A DNA stretch of 64,000 nucleotides from contig DASPTQ010000009.1 in the NCBI GenBank assembly GCA_035623335.1, positions 12,664 through 76,663 on the forward strand, given 5' to 3'. The position numbers and the translations under genes are program-made. This stretch comes from JAFAGX01 sp035623335. Lineage in GTDB: Bacteria; Acidobacteriota; Terriglobia; Terriglobales; Acidobacteriaceae. A model generated the notes under the pieces. It saw only the letters and a list, made by a program, of their open reading frames with translations, searched no databases and was not told the DNA's origin. Positions 41,842 through 50,154 of this stretch are shown piece by piece; the first letter of the stretch is position 1, and each line of letters begins with the position of its first letter.

Positions 41842-43503
41842 TTAGCTTCGGTCGCGCTTGACGACGCGGCCCGGCTTTTCGCCCGTATGTTCGCCGTTGC
41901 GCACCACCTGCTGGCCATTGACGAAGACCTCAGAGACACCAGTCGCCAGTTGGCGGGGCTTCTCAAACGTGGCGTGGTCCTGGACCGTGGCAGGATCGAA
42001 AACGGCGATGTCAGCAAAGTATCCTGGCCGCAGCAAACCGCGCTTGGCAATGCCGAGATTCGAGGCGGGCAGAGAGGTCATTTTGCGAACTGCTTCGGGT
42101 ACGGTCATTAGTTTTTCGTCGCGCACGTACCGGGCATAGACGCGAGCGAAGTTGCCGAACGTGCGGGGATGGGCGCTGAATTTGAGAAATATACCGTCGA
42201 TGCCCTCGGGATCGGCGTCGGCGCCAAAACTTACCCAAGGCAGCACGATCTGCTTGCGGATATTGTCCTCGCTCATCAGAAAATAGACGGTCTCCACGCG
42301 GGAATCGTCCTCGATCACAAGATCCATGGCGGTCTCTTCCGGGGTCGAGTGCCGCATGCGGGCGACTTCGCCGAGCGTCTTCCCGGTTAACGGCTTGAGC
42401 GCCTCACTTTTGAATCCGACCAGAAGCACATTGTCCGGGGTGCCCGCTGCGCGGAGAAGGTTGTCGTACTGCTCGCTCGCGGACATCTCCTGCCTTACGC
42501 GCTTGCGTATGGCGGGATCCTGCAATCGCTTGCGCCATGCCTCGAGACCACCTTCCTGGACCCAGGGGGGCATCGCGGCATCGAGGCCGGTGGCACCGGC
42601 GGGGTAGGTGTACATATCAGCCGTGATGACGAGGCCCTGGGCCTGGGCAGCTTCGATCTTCTGAAGCAATTCGGGCAGATGACTCCAGTTCTTTTCGCCC
42701 GCGACCTTGAGGTGATAGATCTCCGCCGGAATTTGGGCCTGGCGGGCGATGGTGATCAATTCATCGATCGCGTCCATCTCGTGATCACCTTCGTTGCGGA
42801 TGTGGGAAATGTAGATGCCCTTGTATTGGGCGGCGACCTGGGCGAGCGCAACCAGTTCATCGGTGCGGGCATAGTTGCCAGGCGCATAGATCAAAGCCGA
42901 CGCAACCCCGAGCGCTCCGTCCTGCATCGCCTTGGCGGTGAGGTCACGCATGCGGTCGAGTTCGGCTGGCGTAGGCGCGCGATTGGACCGGCCGAGCACG
43001 TTCACACGCGGCGTCGCGGCGCCGATGAAGGAGGCTATGTTGGGCGAGATACCGCGCTGCGCGAGCGCTTCGAGCCCTTCGTTGAGCGTGTGCCAGGTGA
43101 TGTCGTACTTAATGTCGGCCTGCTGGCTGAGATCCTCGGCGCGCATTTCCTCGGTGAGAGGGCCCATAGACTCACCTTCCCCGAAGATCTCGAGCGTGAC
43201 TCCCTGGAGCAGATCGCTAAGGCCGCGACCGTCGGCAAAGAGTCCTTCCGGCGCGGACATGAGGTTGATAAAACCGGGCGCAATAACCTGTCCGTGAACG
43301 TCGATATCGACTCGGCCGCGATCGCCGGATACATCGCCGGCTTTGGCGATCCTGTCGCCAGAGATCGCCATCCCACCAGCGGTACACGGCGAGCCGGTGC
43401 CGTCGCAGACAAGCCCGTTTCTCAAGACGACGTCAAAGTCCGGCTTGCGGGCACAGGAGATCAGCGTTACCGAGATGGCTACCAGAGGGAATATTCGGCG
43501 CAT
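41842..43503 (-). CDS. Lipoprotein N-acyl-D-amino-acid deacylase-like amidohydrolase
   Basis: A 553-residue member of the D-aminoacylase/amidohydrolase family with a lipobox (FPLVAISVTLISC), so it is probably anchored in the outer or inner membrane. Family landmarks are DVVLRNGLVCDGTG, VIAPGFINLMSAPEG, GIYISHIRNEGD, EIYHLKVAGEKNW and the C-terminal PASNLGIAKRGLLRPGYFADI. The usual metal-binding HxH after 'PGFID' is replaced by NLMS, so the first metal site is missing; His and Asp positions later in the barrel remain. It may be a one-metal enzyme with another substrate. ATG 43501-43503 gives the lipoprotein signal. Confidence 0.82.
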   Translation of the reverse strand: MRRIFPLVAISVTLISCARKPDFDVVLRNGLVCDGTGSPCTAGGMAISGDRIAKAGDVSGDRGRVDIDVHGQVIAPGFINLMSAPEGLFADGRGLSDLLQGVTLEIFGEGESMGPLTEEMRAEDLSQQADIKYDITWHTLNEGLEALAQRGISPNIASFIGAATPRVNVLGRSNRAPTPAELDRMRDLTAKAMQDGALGVASALIYAPGNYARTDELVALAQVAAQYKGIYISHIRNEGDHEMDAIDELITIARQAQIPAEIYHLKVAGEKNWSHLPELLQKIEAAQAQGLVITADMYTYPAGATGLDAAMPPWVQEGGLEAWRKRLQDPAIRKRVRQEMSASEQYDNLLRAAGTPDNVLLVGFKSEALKPLTGKTLGEVARMRHSTPEETAMDLVIEDDSRVETVYFLMSEDNIRKQIVLPWVSFGADADPEGIDGIFLKFSAHPRTFGNFARVYARYVRDEKLMTVPEAVRKMTSLPASNLGIAKRGLLRPGYFADIAVFDPATVQDHATFEKPRQLATGVSEVFVNGQQVVRNGEHTGEKPGRVVKRDRS

Positions 43504-43653
43504 GGATTGTTCGAGAAACACCAAATAGTACCCTAATCGAGGGCAGCTCGTCGGCATATTTCATGCCATCCGAATTTCATCCGATTCGTCTGAATTACAC
43601 AGGGACGGCCTACCGGCCCACTCGATTCGTCGCTTTCTTAGTAAACTGCTGAT

Positions 43654-44250
43654 ATGGGAACCGATCTCTCGTTCGACATTCCTCACACCGCCATAGTTGC
43701 TATGGATTGCCAGACGGCCATTGTGTCCATTTACGCGAAACCACCGGAGGAGTTCCTGGCTCGAGTATCGAGTGTCCTGCGAGCGGCCCGAGCGAAAGGT
43801 ATGCCGGTTATTCTGATTCAGGTAGGATTTCGGCCGGGTTTGCCCGAGGTCAGCCATCGGAACAAGCTTTTCGCAGCCATTCAATCGTCCCCTCTGCACC
43901 AAAGCTTGTTTCAGGGCTCGGCTGGTGCGATTCATCCGGCACTCGGACCGGAACCCAATGACATCATCGTGACGAAACATCGCGTGAGTGGGTTTGTCGG
44001 AACCGATCTTGGGCTGATCCTTCGCGCGAAGCAAATTGAAACCGTTGTTCTGTTCGGCATCGCGACGAGCGGTGTCGTGCTGTCCACTATGGTCGAGGCC
44101 AGTGATGCCGATTACCGGGTGGTTGTGATCGAAGATTGTTGCGCGGACCTCGATGCGGAACTCCATGGTGCCCTCGTCCAACGTCTGTTCCCCAAGCGGG
44201 CGGAAGTCGTCACCGCCGCTGATTTTGTGAAGACCCTGGAATCGCGTTGA
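43654..44250 (+). CDS. Isochorismatase-family protein lacking the catalytic cysteine
   Basis: A 198-residue cysteine-hydrolase fold: the catalytic Asp in AIVAMDCQ, the Lys in IVTKHRVSGF, and the nucleophile elbow GIATSGVVLSTMVEASD, where active members have Cys (GVATDVCVxxT). Here that position is Val, so ordinary amidase or isochorismatase chemistry is unlikely, although Asp and Lys are kept. A branch with the same GIATSGVVLST motif exists in many bacteria. The role is unknown. The gene is divergent from the D-aminoacylase-like gene and precedes the ADOP permease gene by about 100 bases. Confidence 0.85.
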   Translation: MGTDLSFDIPHTAIVAMDCQTAIVSIYAKPPEEFLARVSSVLRAARAKGMPVILIQVGFRPGLPEVSHRNKLFAAIQSSPLHQSLFQGSAGAIHPALGPEPNDIIVTKHRVSGFVGTDLGLILRAKQIETVVLFGIATSGVVLSTMVEASDADYRVVVIEDCCADLDAELHGALVQRLFPKRAEVVTAADFVKTLESR

Positions 44251-44352
44251 TTGGACGTTTGCCATAGTGGGGTTGTCGATTTCGCCGATCGGGTTCGCAA
44301 GGTCTCTAATCAGGCTGCGTTTTCACCAAACTCAAGTGCCGAGGGAGCAAGC

Positions 44353-46818
44353 ATGCACGCCGCACAGGTTCTCCGCATCGCATTTCGCCAACTGCGAAAA
44401 ACACCCGGACTGACGCTGACGGTTATTCTGACGCTCGCTCTTGGCATTGGTGCCACGACTGCCATTTTCTCGCTTGTCGAAGGTGTCCTCCTGCGTCCGC
44501 TTCCGTTCAGGGATCCTGACCGCCTCGTCGCGTTGGGAGACCACATCGGCAGCGGTCGAAATATCCCCGTCACGGCGCGCGAGATCGGCACATATTCCAA
44601 CGCAACCAGTGCTTTTTCTTCGCTCGGCGGCTACATCGGCGGAAGCTATGAGCTCTCCGGCGGCGCAATGCCCGAAGAGATGTTCGGTGCTCGGCTCACG
44701 GCCGGTGTCTTTCCTACTCTCGGCGTGACTCCCCTCCGTGGTCGCACCTTTACCCAAGAGGAGGAGGATCGTCGTCAGCCGCTCGCAGTCATCAGTTACG
44801 CCCTATGGCTAAACCGGTACGGCCGCGATCCCCACGTCCTCGGCAGCTCTGTCGTGCTTGACCGCAAGACCTACACGATTATCGGGATCATGCCGCGCAG
44901 TTTTGAGTTTCCTCTACAGCCCGGTCACCTCAACCAGGCCCAGGTCTGGGTCCCCATGATGCTGACCCAGGAAGAAATTCTCGACCAAGCTGGCTTTTGG
45001 GGATACCAGATGGTGGCGCGCCTTAAGGATGGGGTCACGCTCTCGCAAGCAGCACAGGACGCCAACCGGGTTGCCGCGCAGATCATGCGCGATTTCCCTG
45101 CCAGCATGACCGCCATCCACATCCGCGGAGACGTCACGCCGCTTCGTGAATACGCCGTCGCAGATGTTCGACCGTTGCTGCGCACCCTCTTCTTCGCCGT
45201 GTCCATTGTTTTGCTAGTTGCTTGCATCAATGTGGCTGGCCTGCTGTTAGTCCAGGCTATCCGCCGGCATCGCGAGTATGCCGTCCGATTGGCTTTGGGT
45301 GCGCCTTCGAGCATCATCCTCCGCGAATCTCTCTCGCAGGGCTTGCTTCTCAGCCTTACGGGCGGCCTGCTAGGTCTGGCGTGTGCTGCAATCGCCATCC
45401 GAACAGCCTTGCATCTTCTGCCGGAGTCCATGCCACGTATCGACTCCATCTCACTGGACGCGACTGTCGCTATCTTTGCTCTCGTCGTTGCTGTAATGAC
45501 TGGCACTCTCTGTAGCCTCGCTCCTGGCTTCGCCGCCTTGCGAACCAACCTGACGGAAACCCTCAAAGAGGGGGAACGAACCGGCACGGGCACCTCGAGT
45601 CACGCCTGGTTGCGCTCAGCCCTCGTGGTTTCGGAGATCGCCATCGCTTTGGTTCTCCTGACATCCGCTGGCGCCCTGCTGCGCAGCTTCGAGAATATGC
45701 GCGCCGTCGATCCCGGCTACCGTCCTGAGCACGTCCTAGTGGCTGGTTATCAACTGCCTCGCCAGCAATATTCCACTCAGATCTCCGCCGATACCTTCAA
45801 TCGTGCAGTTGTCGACCGGCTATCGAGCAAGCCGGGAATCGTGGCCGTCGGCCTCACCGATATCCTTCCCGCATCCGATGCATCCGCCCAAGCTGCCTAC
45901 ACCATCGAAGACGAGCCTGTTGATCGTTGGAAGCTGAGATTCGCTGCGTTTGCGCTCACCTATGGCGACTATTTCCGCGCTATGCAAATTCGGCTGATCG
46001 ATGGCCGGTACTTCACGATGGACGACCGCTCCGACTCGCCTCTGGTGGTCATCGTCAATGAGACCATGGCGAAACACTGCTGGCCGGGTCAGCGGGCAAT
46101 TGGAAAACGCATGCACGTGGGCAACCCCAAGAAGGGACTGCCGTGGGCTACGGTCGTCGGGGTGGTTGCGGATACGAAAATCGGTTCCCGTGATGAGCCC
46201 AGCAGCGACCAGTGGTATGCGCCCATGCAGCAGCCTGCCATTCTTGGCCTAGCTCCGGGTGGAAAGCTCTCCGGGCCCGGTGGTGGCTATATCGCCCTGC
46301 GTTCCGCTCTCGAGCCCGAACAGATGACACAAACCCTGCGCTCGACCATCGCAGAAATCGACCCTCTGCTCCCTCTGCAGCATGTGCAGCCTATGGATAG
46401 CGTGATCTCGAACGTAGAAGCACCCCGCCGCCTCAATACTGACCTCATAACGGTCTTTGCAGTGGGTGCTCTACTGCTCGCCACGACGGGGATTTATGCT
46501 GTGCTCGCCTTCTCGGTGTCGATGCGCAGGCATGAAATTGCAGTCCGTATGGCCCTCGGCGCGCAACCCGGCAATATCGCCCGACTGATCCTCAGTTCGG
46601 GGGTGAAATTCGCGCTCCTCGGATGCGGTCTCGGTGTGCTGGGTTCGCTGGCGGTTTCGCGTCTCGTTCGCTCCTTCCTCTTCGCGGTCAGCGCGACTGA
46701 CCCGATCATCTACTTAACCTGTGTTGTGATCATGCTGTTGATGGCCCTTCTGGCGTCGATGCTTCCGGCAACTCGTGCCGCTTCCGAGGATCCTCTTGAA
46801 GTTCTGCGTAAGATTTAA
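44353..46818 (+). CDS. ADOP-family MacB/FtsX-type ABC transporter permease
   Basis: An 821-residue permease starting MHAAQVLRIAFRQLRKTPG, where RQLRKxPGLT is the N-terminal signature of the acidobacterial duplicated-orphan-permease group. It has one helix (TVILTLALGIGATTAIFSLV), a MacB periplasmic core domain, three helices (about 280-420), a second periplasmic core domain and a final three-helix FtsX block (about 690-810, ending ASEDPLEVLRKI). No ATPase gene lies nearby, as usual for this group. GAGGGAG precedes the ATG 44353. The open frame extends 34 codons further upstream without protein character. Confidence 0.92.
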   Translation: MHAAQVLRIAFRQLRKTPGLTLTVILTLALGIGATTAIFSLVEGVLLRPLPFRDPDRLVALGDHIGSGRNIPVTAREIGTYSNATSAFSSLGGYIGGSYELSGGAMPEEMFGARLTAGVFPTLGVTPLRGRTFTQEEEDRRQPLAVISYALWLNRYGRDPHVLGSSVVLDRKTYTIIGIMPRSFEFPLQPGHLNQAQVWVPMMLTQEEILDQAGFWGYQMVARLKDGVTLSQAAQDANRVAAQIMRDFPASMTAIHIRGDVTPLREYAVADVRPLLRTLFFAVSIVLLVACINVAGLLLVQAIRRHREYAVRLALGAPSSIILRESLSQGLLLSLTGGLLGLACAAIAIRTALHLLPESMPRIDSISLDATVAIFALVVAVMTGTLCSLAPGFAALRTNLTETLKEGERTGTGTSSHAWLRSALVVSEIAIALVLLTSAGALLRSFENMRAVDPGYRPEHVLVAGYQLPRQQYSTQISADTFNRAVVDRLSSKPGIVAVGLTDILPASDASAQAAYTIEDEPVDRWKLRFAAFALTYGDYFRAMQIRLIDGRYFTMDDRSDSPLVVIVNETMAKHCWPGQRAIGKRMHVGNPKKGLPWATVVGVVADTKIGSRDEPSSDQWYAPMQQPAILGLAPGGKLSGPGGGYIALRSALEPEQMTQTLRSTIAEIDPLLPLQHVQPMDSVISNVEAPRRLNTDLITVFAVGALLLATTGIYAVLAFSVSMRRHEIAVRMALGAQPGNIARLILSSGVKFALLGCGLGVLGSLAVSRLVRSFLFAVSATDPIIYLTCVVIMLLMALLASMLPATRAASEDPLEVLRKI

Positions 46819-46823
46819 ATCTT
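46810..46823. other. 14-bp palindrome between convergent genes
   Basis: AAGATTTAAATCTT straddles the ADOP stop codon, between it and the convergent epimerase-like gene. It may act as a weak bidirectional stop signal, but it has no T-run. Confidence 0.35.
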
Positions 46824-46832
46824 CGTCTTCCA

Positions 46833-47510
46833 TCACGATCCATTCCGGCAGATATTGTTGATGTCTTGGTTTTCAAGCACAGACCTAGGAGCGCCACGCT
46901 TGGCGACGTTCAGCATCGCGCGGCCTACGCACTCCGTCGTGGTGACGTACTTCGGGAAAAGCCGCTTCCATAGCGGATAGAAAGGCCCCACCAGCGCATA
47001 GGCTGCCCGGTACCACCTGGTCTTGGTCCGAATCCCGTGGAGCGGTTGGATATAGCCAGGCCGGAACATGTAGACAACCCGGAACGGCATCTGCAACAGC
47101 GCATTTTCCGTCTCGCCTTTCACCCGGGCCCACATCATGCGTCCGCGCTCCGTGCCATCCGTGCCCGCGCCCGAAACATAGATAAAGGTCATCTTTGGGT
47201 TGAGCTTGGCTAACGTTGTAGCCACTGAGATCGTAAGATCGTAGGTCACGCGTCGATACGCCTCCTCGCTCATACCTGCTGCGGAAACACCGAGGCAGAA
47301 AAAGCAAGCGTCGTAGCCGGACAGGCTGCCCTCAATCGCCGAGAGATCAGAAAGATCGGTGTGTACAATCTCGCGCATTTTCTGGTGGTGCTGTTGGCTG
47401 GCATTTCGCCCGATCGTGAGGACGATTTCCACTTCGGGATCAAGCAAACACTCGCGCAAAACGCCCTGTCCGACCATGCCAGTCGCCCCAAGAAGAATCA
47501 CCTTCACCAT
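46833..47510 (-). CDS. NAD(P)-binding Rossmann protein (atypical SDR / NmrA-like)
   Basis: A 225-residue protein starting MVKVILLGATGMVGQGVLREC, a nucleotide-binding GATGMVG loop. CFFCLGVSAAGMSEEAYRRVTYD and MTFIYVSGAGTDGTERGR follow, and FRVVYMFRPGYIQPL precedes the C-terminus. This is a common uncharacterised SDR-like group, related to HTATIP2/TIP30. The catalytic YxxxK is not obvious. AAAGGCGG stands before ATG 47510; the frame upstream is not protein-like. It is divergent from the AHSA1 gene. Confidence 0.85.
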   Translation of the reverse strand: MVKVILLGATGMVGQGVLRECLLDPEVEIVLTIGRNASQQHHQKMREIVHTDLSDLSAIEGSLSGYDACFFCLGVSAAGMSEEAYRRVTYDLTISVATTLAKLNPKMTFIYVSGAGTDGTERGRMMWARVKGETENALLQMPFRVVYMFRPGYIQPLHGIRTKTRWYRAAYALVGPFYPLWKRLFPKYVTTTECVGRAMLNVAKRGAPRSVLENQDINNICRNGS

Positions 47511-47705
47511 GAACCGCCTTTCAACGCAGTCTTGCTGCGAGCCGTATCGGCTACGAATGACCGCTCGCACGCTTCGACCCAACCCCATGATAGCTCTTGC
47601 CCGATCGGAGGAGTGCTGCTGACCAGAAGCCAACTGACAAAGCGCAACCATTTAGTTGCATTTGTTATTCCCCTCGGCTACGATGCAACCTGGAGGTTGC
47701 GCGAC

Positions 47706-48170
47706 ATGAACGATCGCATCGAAAAACAGATTGAGCTGAAGGCTCCGGTTTCCCGCGTGTGGCGTGCGCTCACGGATTATCGCGAATTTGGGGAATGGTT
47801 TGGTGTCAAACTGGATGGCCCGTTCGTCCAGGGCCAGATATCGCGTGGCAACATCACCTATCCTGGCTATGAACATGTCCAATGGGAAGCTGTGACCGAG
47901 AAAATGGAGCCCGAACGCCTCTTCTCCTTCACCTGGCCACATCCCAAATCCCTCGATCGCGCGGAATATTCACCTGACTACTCCCACGCCCCTCGAACAC
48001 TCGTCGAATTCAGGTTGGAAAGGACCAAGAACGGCACCCTGCTTCGGATCACCGAGTCCGGGTTCGACCAGATCCCCGGCGATCTTCGCCTGGAAGCTTT
48101 CCGCAGGAACGAAGGTGGCTGGATGGAGCAGATCAAGAACATCGAAGCCTATGTCGCAAAAGCGGCTTAG
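47706..48170 (+). CDS. AHSA1/SRPBCC-family protein
   Basis: A 154-residue START-like domain: RIEKQIELKAPVSRVWRALTDYREFGEWFGV, then ERLFSFTWPHP, RTLVEFRLERTKNGTLLRITESGFD and EGGWMEQIKNIEAYV. Family members bind hydrophobic ligands in a deep cavity. The ligand is not known here. GGAGG lies 7 bases before the ATG. The arsR-type gene downstream overlaps its end by 20 bases, a common pairing in which the regulator represses the pair. Confidence 0.92.
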   Translation: MNDRIEKQIELKAPVSRVWRALTDYREFGEWFGVKLDGPFVQGQISRGNITYPGYEHVQWEAVTEKMEPERLFSFTWPHPKSLDRAEYSPDYSHAPRTLVEFRLERTKNGTLLRITESGFDQIPGDLRLEAFRRNEGGWMEQIKNIEAYVAKAA

Positions 48171-48498
48171 TACCATCTCGGCTAAGCGGCGCACCCGCGC
48201 ATCGCTGTTTGCTGCGCTCGGCGACGAGACGCGATTAGCACTGGTTGCCAAGCTCGCTGGTGGTCAACCCTATTCGATTTCGCAATTAGCCCGAGGGTCA
48301 AAGCTGACCCGGCAGGCGATCCGCAAGCACCTTGGCGTCTTGGAAGCGGTAGGAATGGTTCGGAGCGTTAGGACAGGTCGCGAGAATCGCTTTGCCTTCC
48401 GTCCGCGGCCAACAGAAGAAATCAGGCAGTATCTCGACTTTGTTTCCGAACAGTGGGGCCAGGCACTCTACCGGCTAAAGTCTTTGGTCGAAACCTGA
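48151..48498 (+). CDS. ArsR-family transcriptional regulator
   Basis: A 115-residue winged-helix repressor: TRASLFAALGDETRLALVAKL, the recognition helix ISQLARGSKLTRQAIRKHLGVL, then EAVGMVRSVRTGRENRFAFR. The metal-binding ELCVCDL box of the arsenic sensors is absent, so it probably senses something else. It overlaps the AHSA1 gene by 20 bases, a typical coupled pair. Confidence 0.92.
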   Translation: MSQKRLSTISAKRRTRASLFAALGDETRLALVAKLAGGQPYSISQLARGSKLTRQAIRKHLGVLEAVGMVRSVRTGRENRFAFRPRPTEEIRQYLDFVSEQWGQALYRLKSLVET

Positions 48499-48504
48499 GT
48501 CTTT

Positions 48505-48532
48505 CCGGGCCACGTCCTTCGGTCTAGCCCGG
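48505..48532. terminator. Possible bidirectional hairpin between convergent genes
   Basis: CCGGGC (48505-48510) and GCCCGG (48527-48532) form a 6-bp GC stem with a 16-base loop between the arsR stop and the methyltransferase stop. There is no T-run, so termination is only a guess. Confidence 0.3.
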
Positions 48533-48568
48533 ATCGCATAGGATCGGCGTCCAGACCAACTGCCAGCA

Positions 48569-49285
48569 TCACCTTGGCGTGGATTGATGGGTTGGCTCAG
48601 GCCGCTTGTAGAGCCATGACGAAACTATGGCAACGGCGAAGATTCCCCAGAAGATCTTGAGGTTCAGAGTGATGGCGAAAGCCGACATCGCAAGAGCCGA
48701 GAGCCAATACATCAGTTCAGCGCGGAACCCCTCAGCCCAATGGGGAGTGTTGCCTGCCGGCGGAACGCGCGGTAGGAGTGAAGGTACGAGCCGAGGCACG
48801 GCGGCGCAGTAGGCGCGGTAGGGCTGACCCTGGTCGCGCAATAATTCGGATTCCTCCCGCAAGAGCAAGCGGATCACAAATACCGTCATGCCTGTCACCA
48901 GGATCAGGAAACCAATCCGGCTGGCCATGAGGCCGACCCCTACGGCCATCAAGATATTGCCGAGATAGAGGGGATTGCGGACATGACGATAGGGGCCGTC
49001 CGCCAGCAACTTTTCGGTATGGACGCTGGAGTCGCGCATGACGTCCGCTTGCAAGTAGGAAGTACCCCAGGTGCGCAAGAACGATGCGACGGTCAACAGC
49101 AGCGTTCCGAAAGCAAAGATAAGCCGATACGCATTGTCGGTTACGGGTCCATGGCGTTTCGCGAGCCAGTCGGCAATGGCCACACCGCAATTCACCGGAT
49201 CCAGAAAGTAGGCGAAAAAGCCAAGGAAGAAAATGGAGGCAATGATCCACCATCGATGGCGGAACTCGAAAAGACTAGCCTGCAT
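48569..49285 (-). CDS. Isoprenylcysteine/phospholipid methyltransferase-like membrane protein
   Basis: A 238-residue membrane protein with five or six helices. The ICMT/PEMT SAM-binding region is clear: LLADGPYRHVRNPLYLGN, then ILVTGMTVFVIRLLLREESELLRDQG and YRAYCAAVPRLVPSL. A C-terminal extension with two more helices (YWLSALAMSAFAITLNLKIFW) follows. The substrate is unknown. It is longer than the relative at 20052-20624 and not a close copy. Confidence 0.82.
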   Translation of the reverse strand: MQASLFEFRHRWWIIASIFFLGFFAYFLDPVNCGVAIADWLAKRHGPVTDNAYRLIFAFGTLLLTVASFLRTWGTSYLQADVMRDSSVHTEKLLADGPYRHVRNPLYLGNILMAVGVGLMASRIGFLILVTGMTVFVIRLLLREESELLRDQGQPYRAYCAAVPRLVPSLLPRVPPAGNTPHWAEGFRAELMYWLSALAMSAFAITLNLKIFWGIFAVAIVSSWLYKRPEPTHQSTPR

Positions 49286-49329
49286 AGCGCAAAAAAGGTA
49301 TCACATGGTTTTGACGACCCGCTCGGAAG

Positions 49330-50148
49330 TTACGGCCGCTCACCCGCTCGCAGGCGAATATCAATCTGATTCACGACCTGATCGATGTTGGCCAAGGTGT
49401 CGATTACGTAGTGGGCGCCTGCCTCGAGCAACTTGCGCCGCGCGTCCTGCAAACGCGCGGCTCGTTCAGATTGCCCTAACCGACGCCACTCGTCCTCCGT
49501 CAGGCCGATCATGTTTCCGGTTTGGGCGACCGCAACAGTCCAGGTACCGGCATTCAGGCCTTCCTCAATATCGCTAATCGTGTCTCCGATCTTGACGACC
49601 GCCTCGAGAGGATAAACCTTCAGGCGAACAGCGTTCTCATAAATCATCCAGGGAAGAGGACGTCCTGCCCCAACATCATCGGGGCAGAGGGCACAATCGG
49701 GCCTATAGCCTTGCTGGGCCGCGTGGGGAAGCAGGATGTCCAGCAGCGGCCGCGTATAGCCCGTCGTGCTTCCAATCTTGAGGCCACGGTCGCGCAGGCG
49801 CTGTACCGCACTGGTTACGCCCGAGATCACCATCGAGCATTCCGCGAGGCATGCCATCTGTTGGGGAATGAATTCGGCAAACAGATGCTCCACTTCGCCC
49901 TCTCCAGGAGCCTTCCGATAGCACTTTTCCCACAAACCAGCGATCCGAGGAACACGGAGCAGAGAGCGAATGTGATCCTTCTTAAGAACGCCCATGTCGC
50001 GGCGAACTTCCTCGTCGGTAACCTCTATTCCGCGATCGGCAAAAATCTTCTGCAGCACGCGGATGGGAGCCACGCTGCCGTGGTCTACGGTTGTGCCCGC
50101 CCAGTCAAGAATCACGGCCTGCAGCCGATCGCGATAGGGTCTGCGCAT
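49330..50148 (-). CDS. phnX: Phosphonoacetaldehyde hydrolase (phosphonatase)
   Basis: A 272-residue HAD-family enzyme. The Asp nucleophile is in VILDWAGTTVDHG; the Schiff-base Lys, which is specific for phosphonatases, is in RRDMGVLKKDHIRSLL; the Mg2+-binding Asp is in KIGDTISDIEEGLNAG. It hydrolyses phosphonoacetaldehyde to acetaldehyde and phosphate. It begins 6 bases after the phnW stop on the same strand, so PhnW and PhnX form the complete two-step route from 2-aminoethylphosphonate. No phosphonate transporter gene is nearby. Confidence 0.95.
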   Translation of the reverse strand: MRRPYRDRLQAVILDWAGTTVDHGSVAPIRVLQKIFADRGIEVTDEEVRRDMGVLKKDHIRSLLRVPRIAGLWEKCYRKAPGEGEVEHLFAEFIPQQMACLAECSMVISGVTSAVQRLRDRGLKIGSTTGYTRPLLDILLPHAAQQGYRPDCALCPDDVGAGRPLPWMIYENAVRLKVYPLEAVVKIGDTISDIEEGLNAGTWTVAVAQTGNMIGLTEDEWRRLGQSERAARLQDARRKLLEAGAHYVIDTLANIDQVVNQIDIRLRAGERP

Positions 50149-50154
50149 TTTTTT

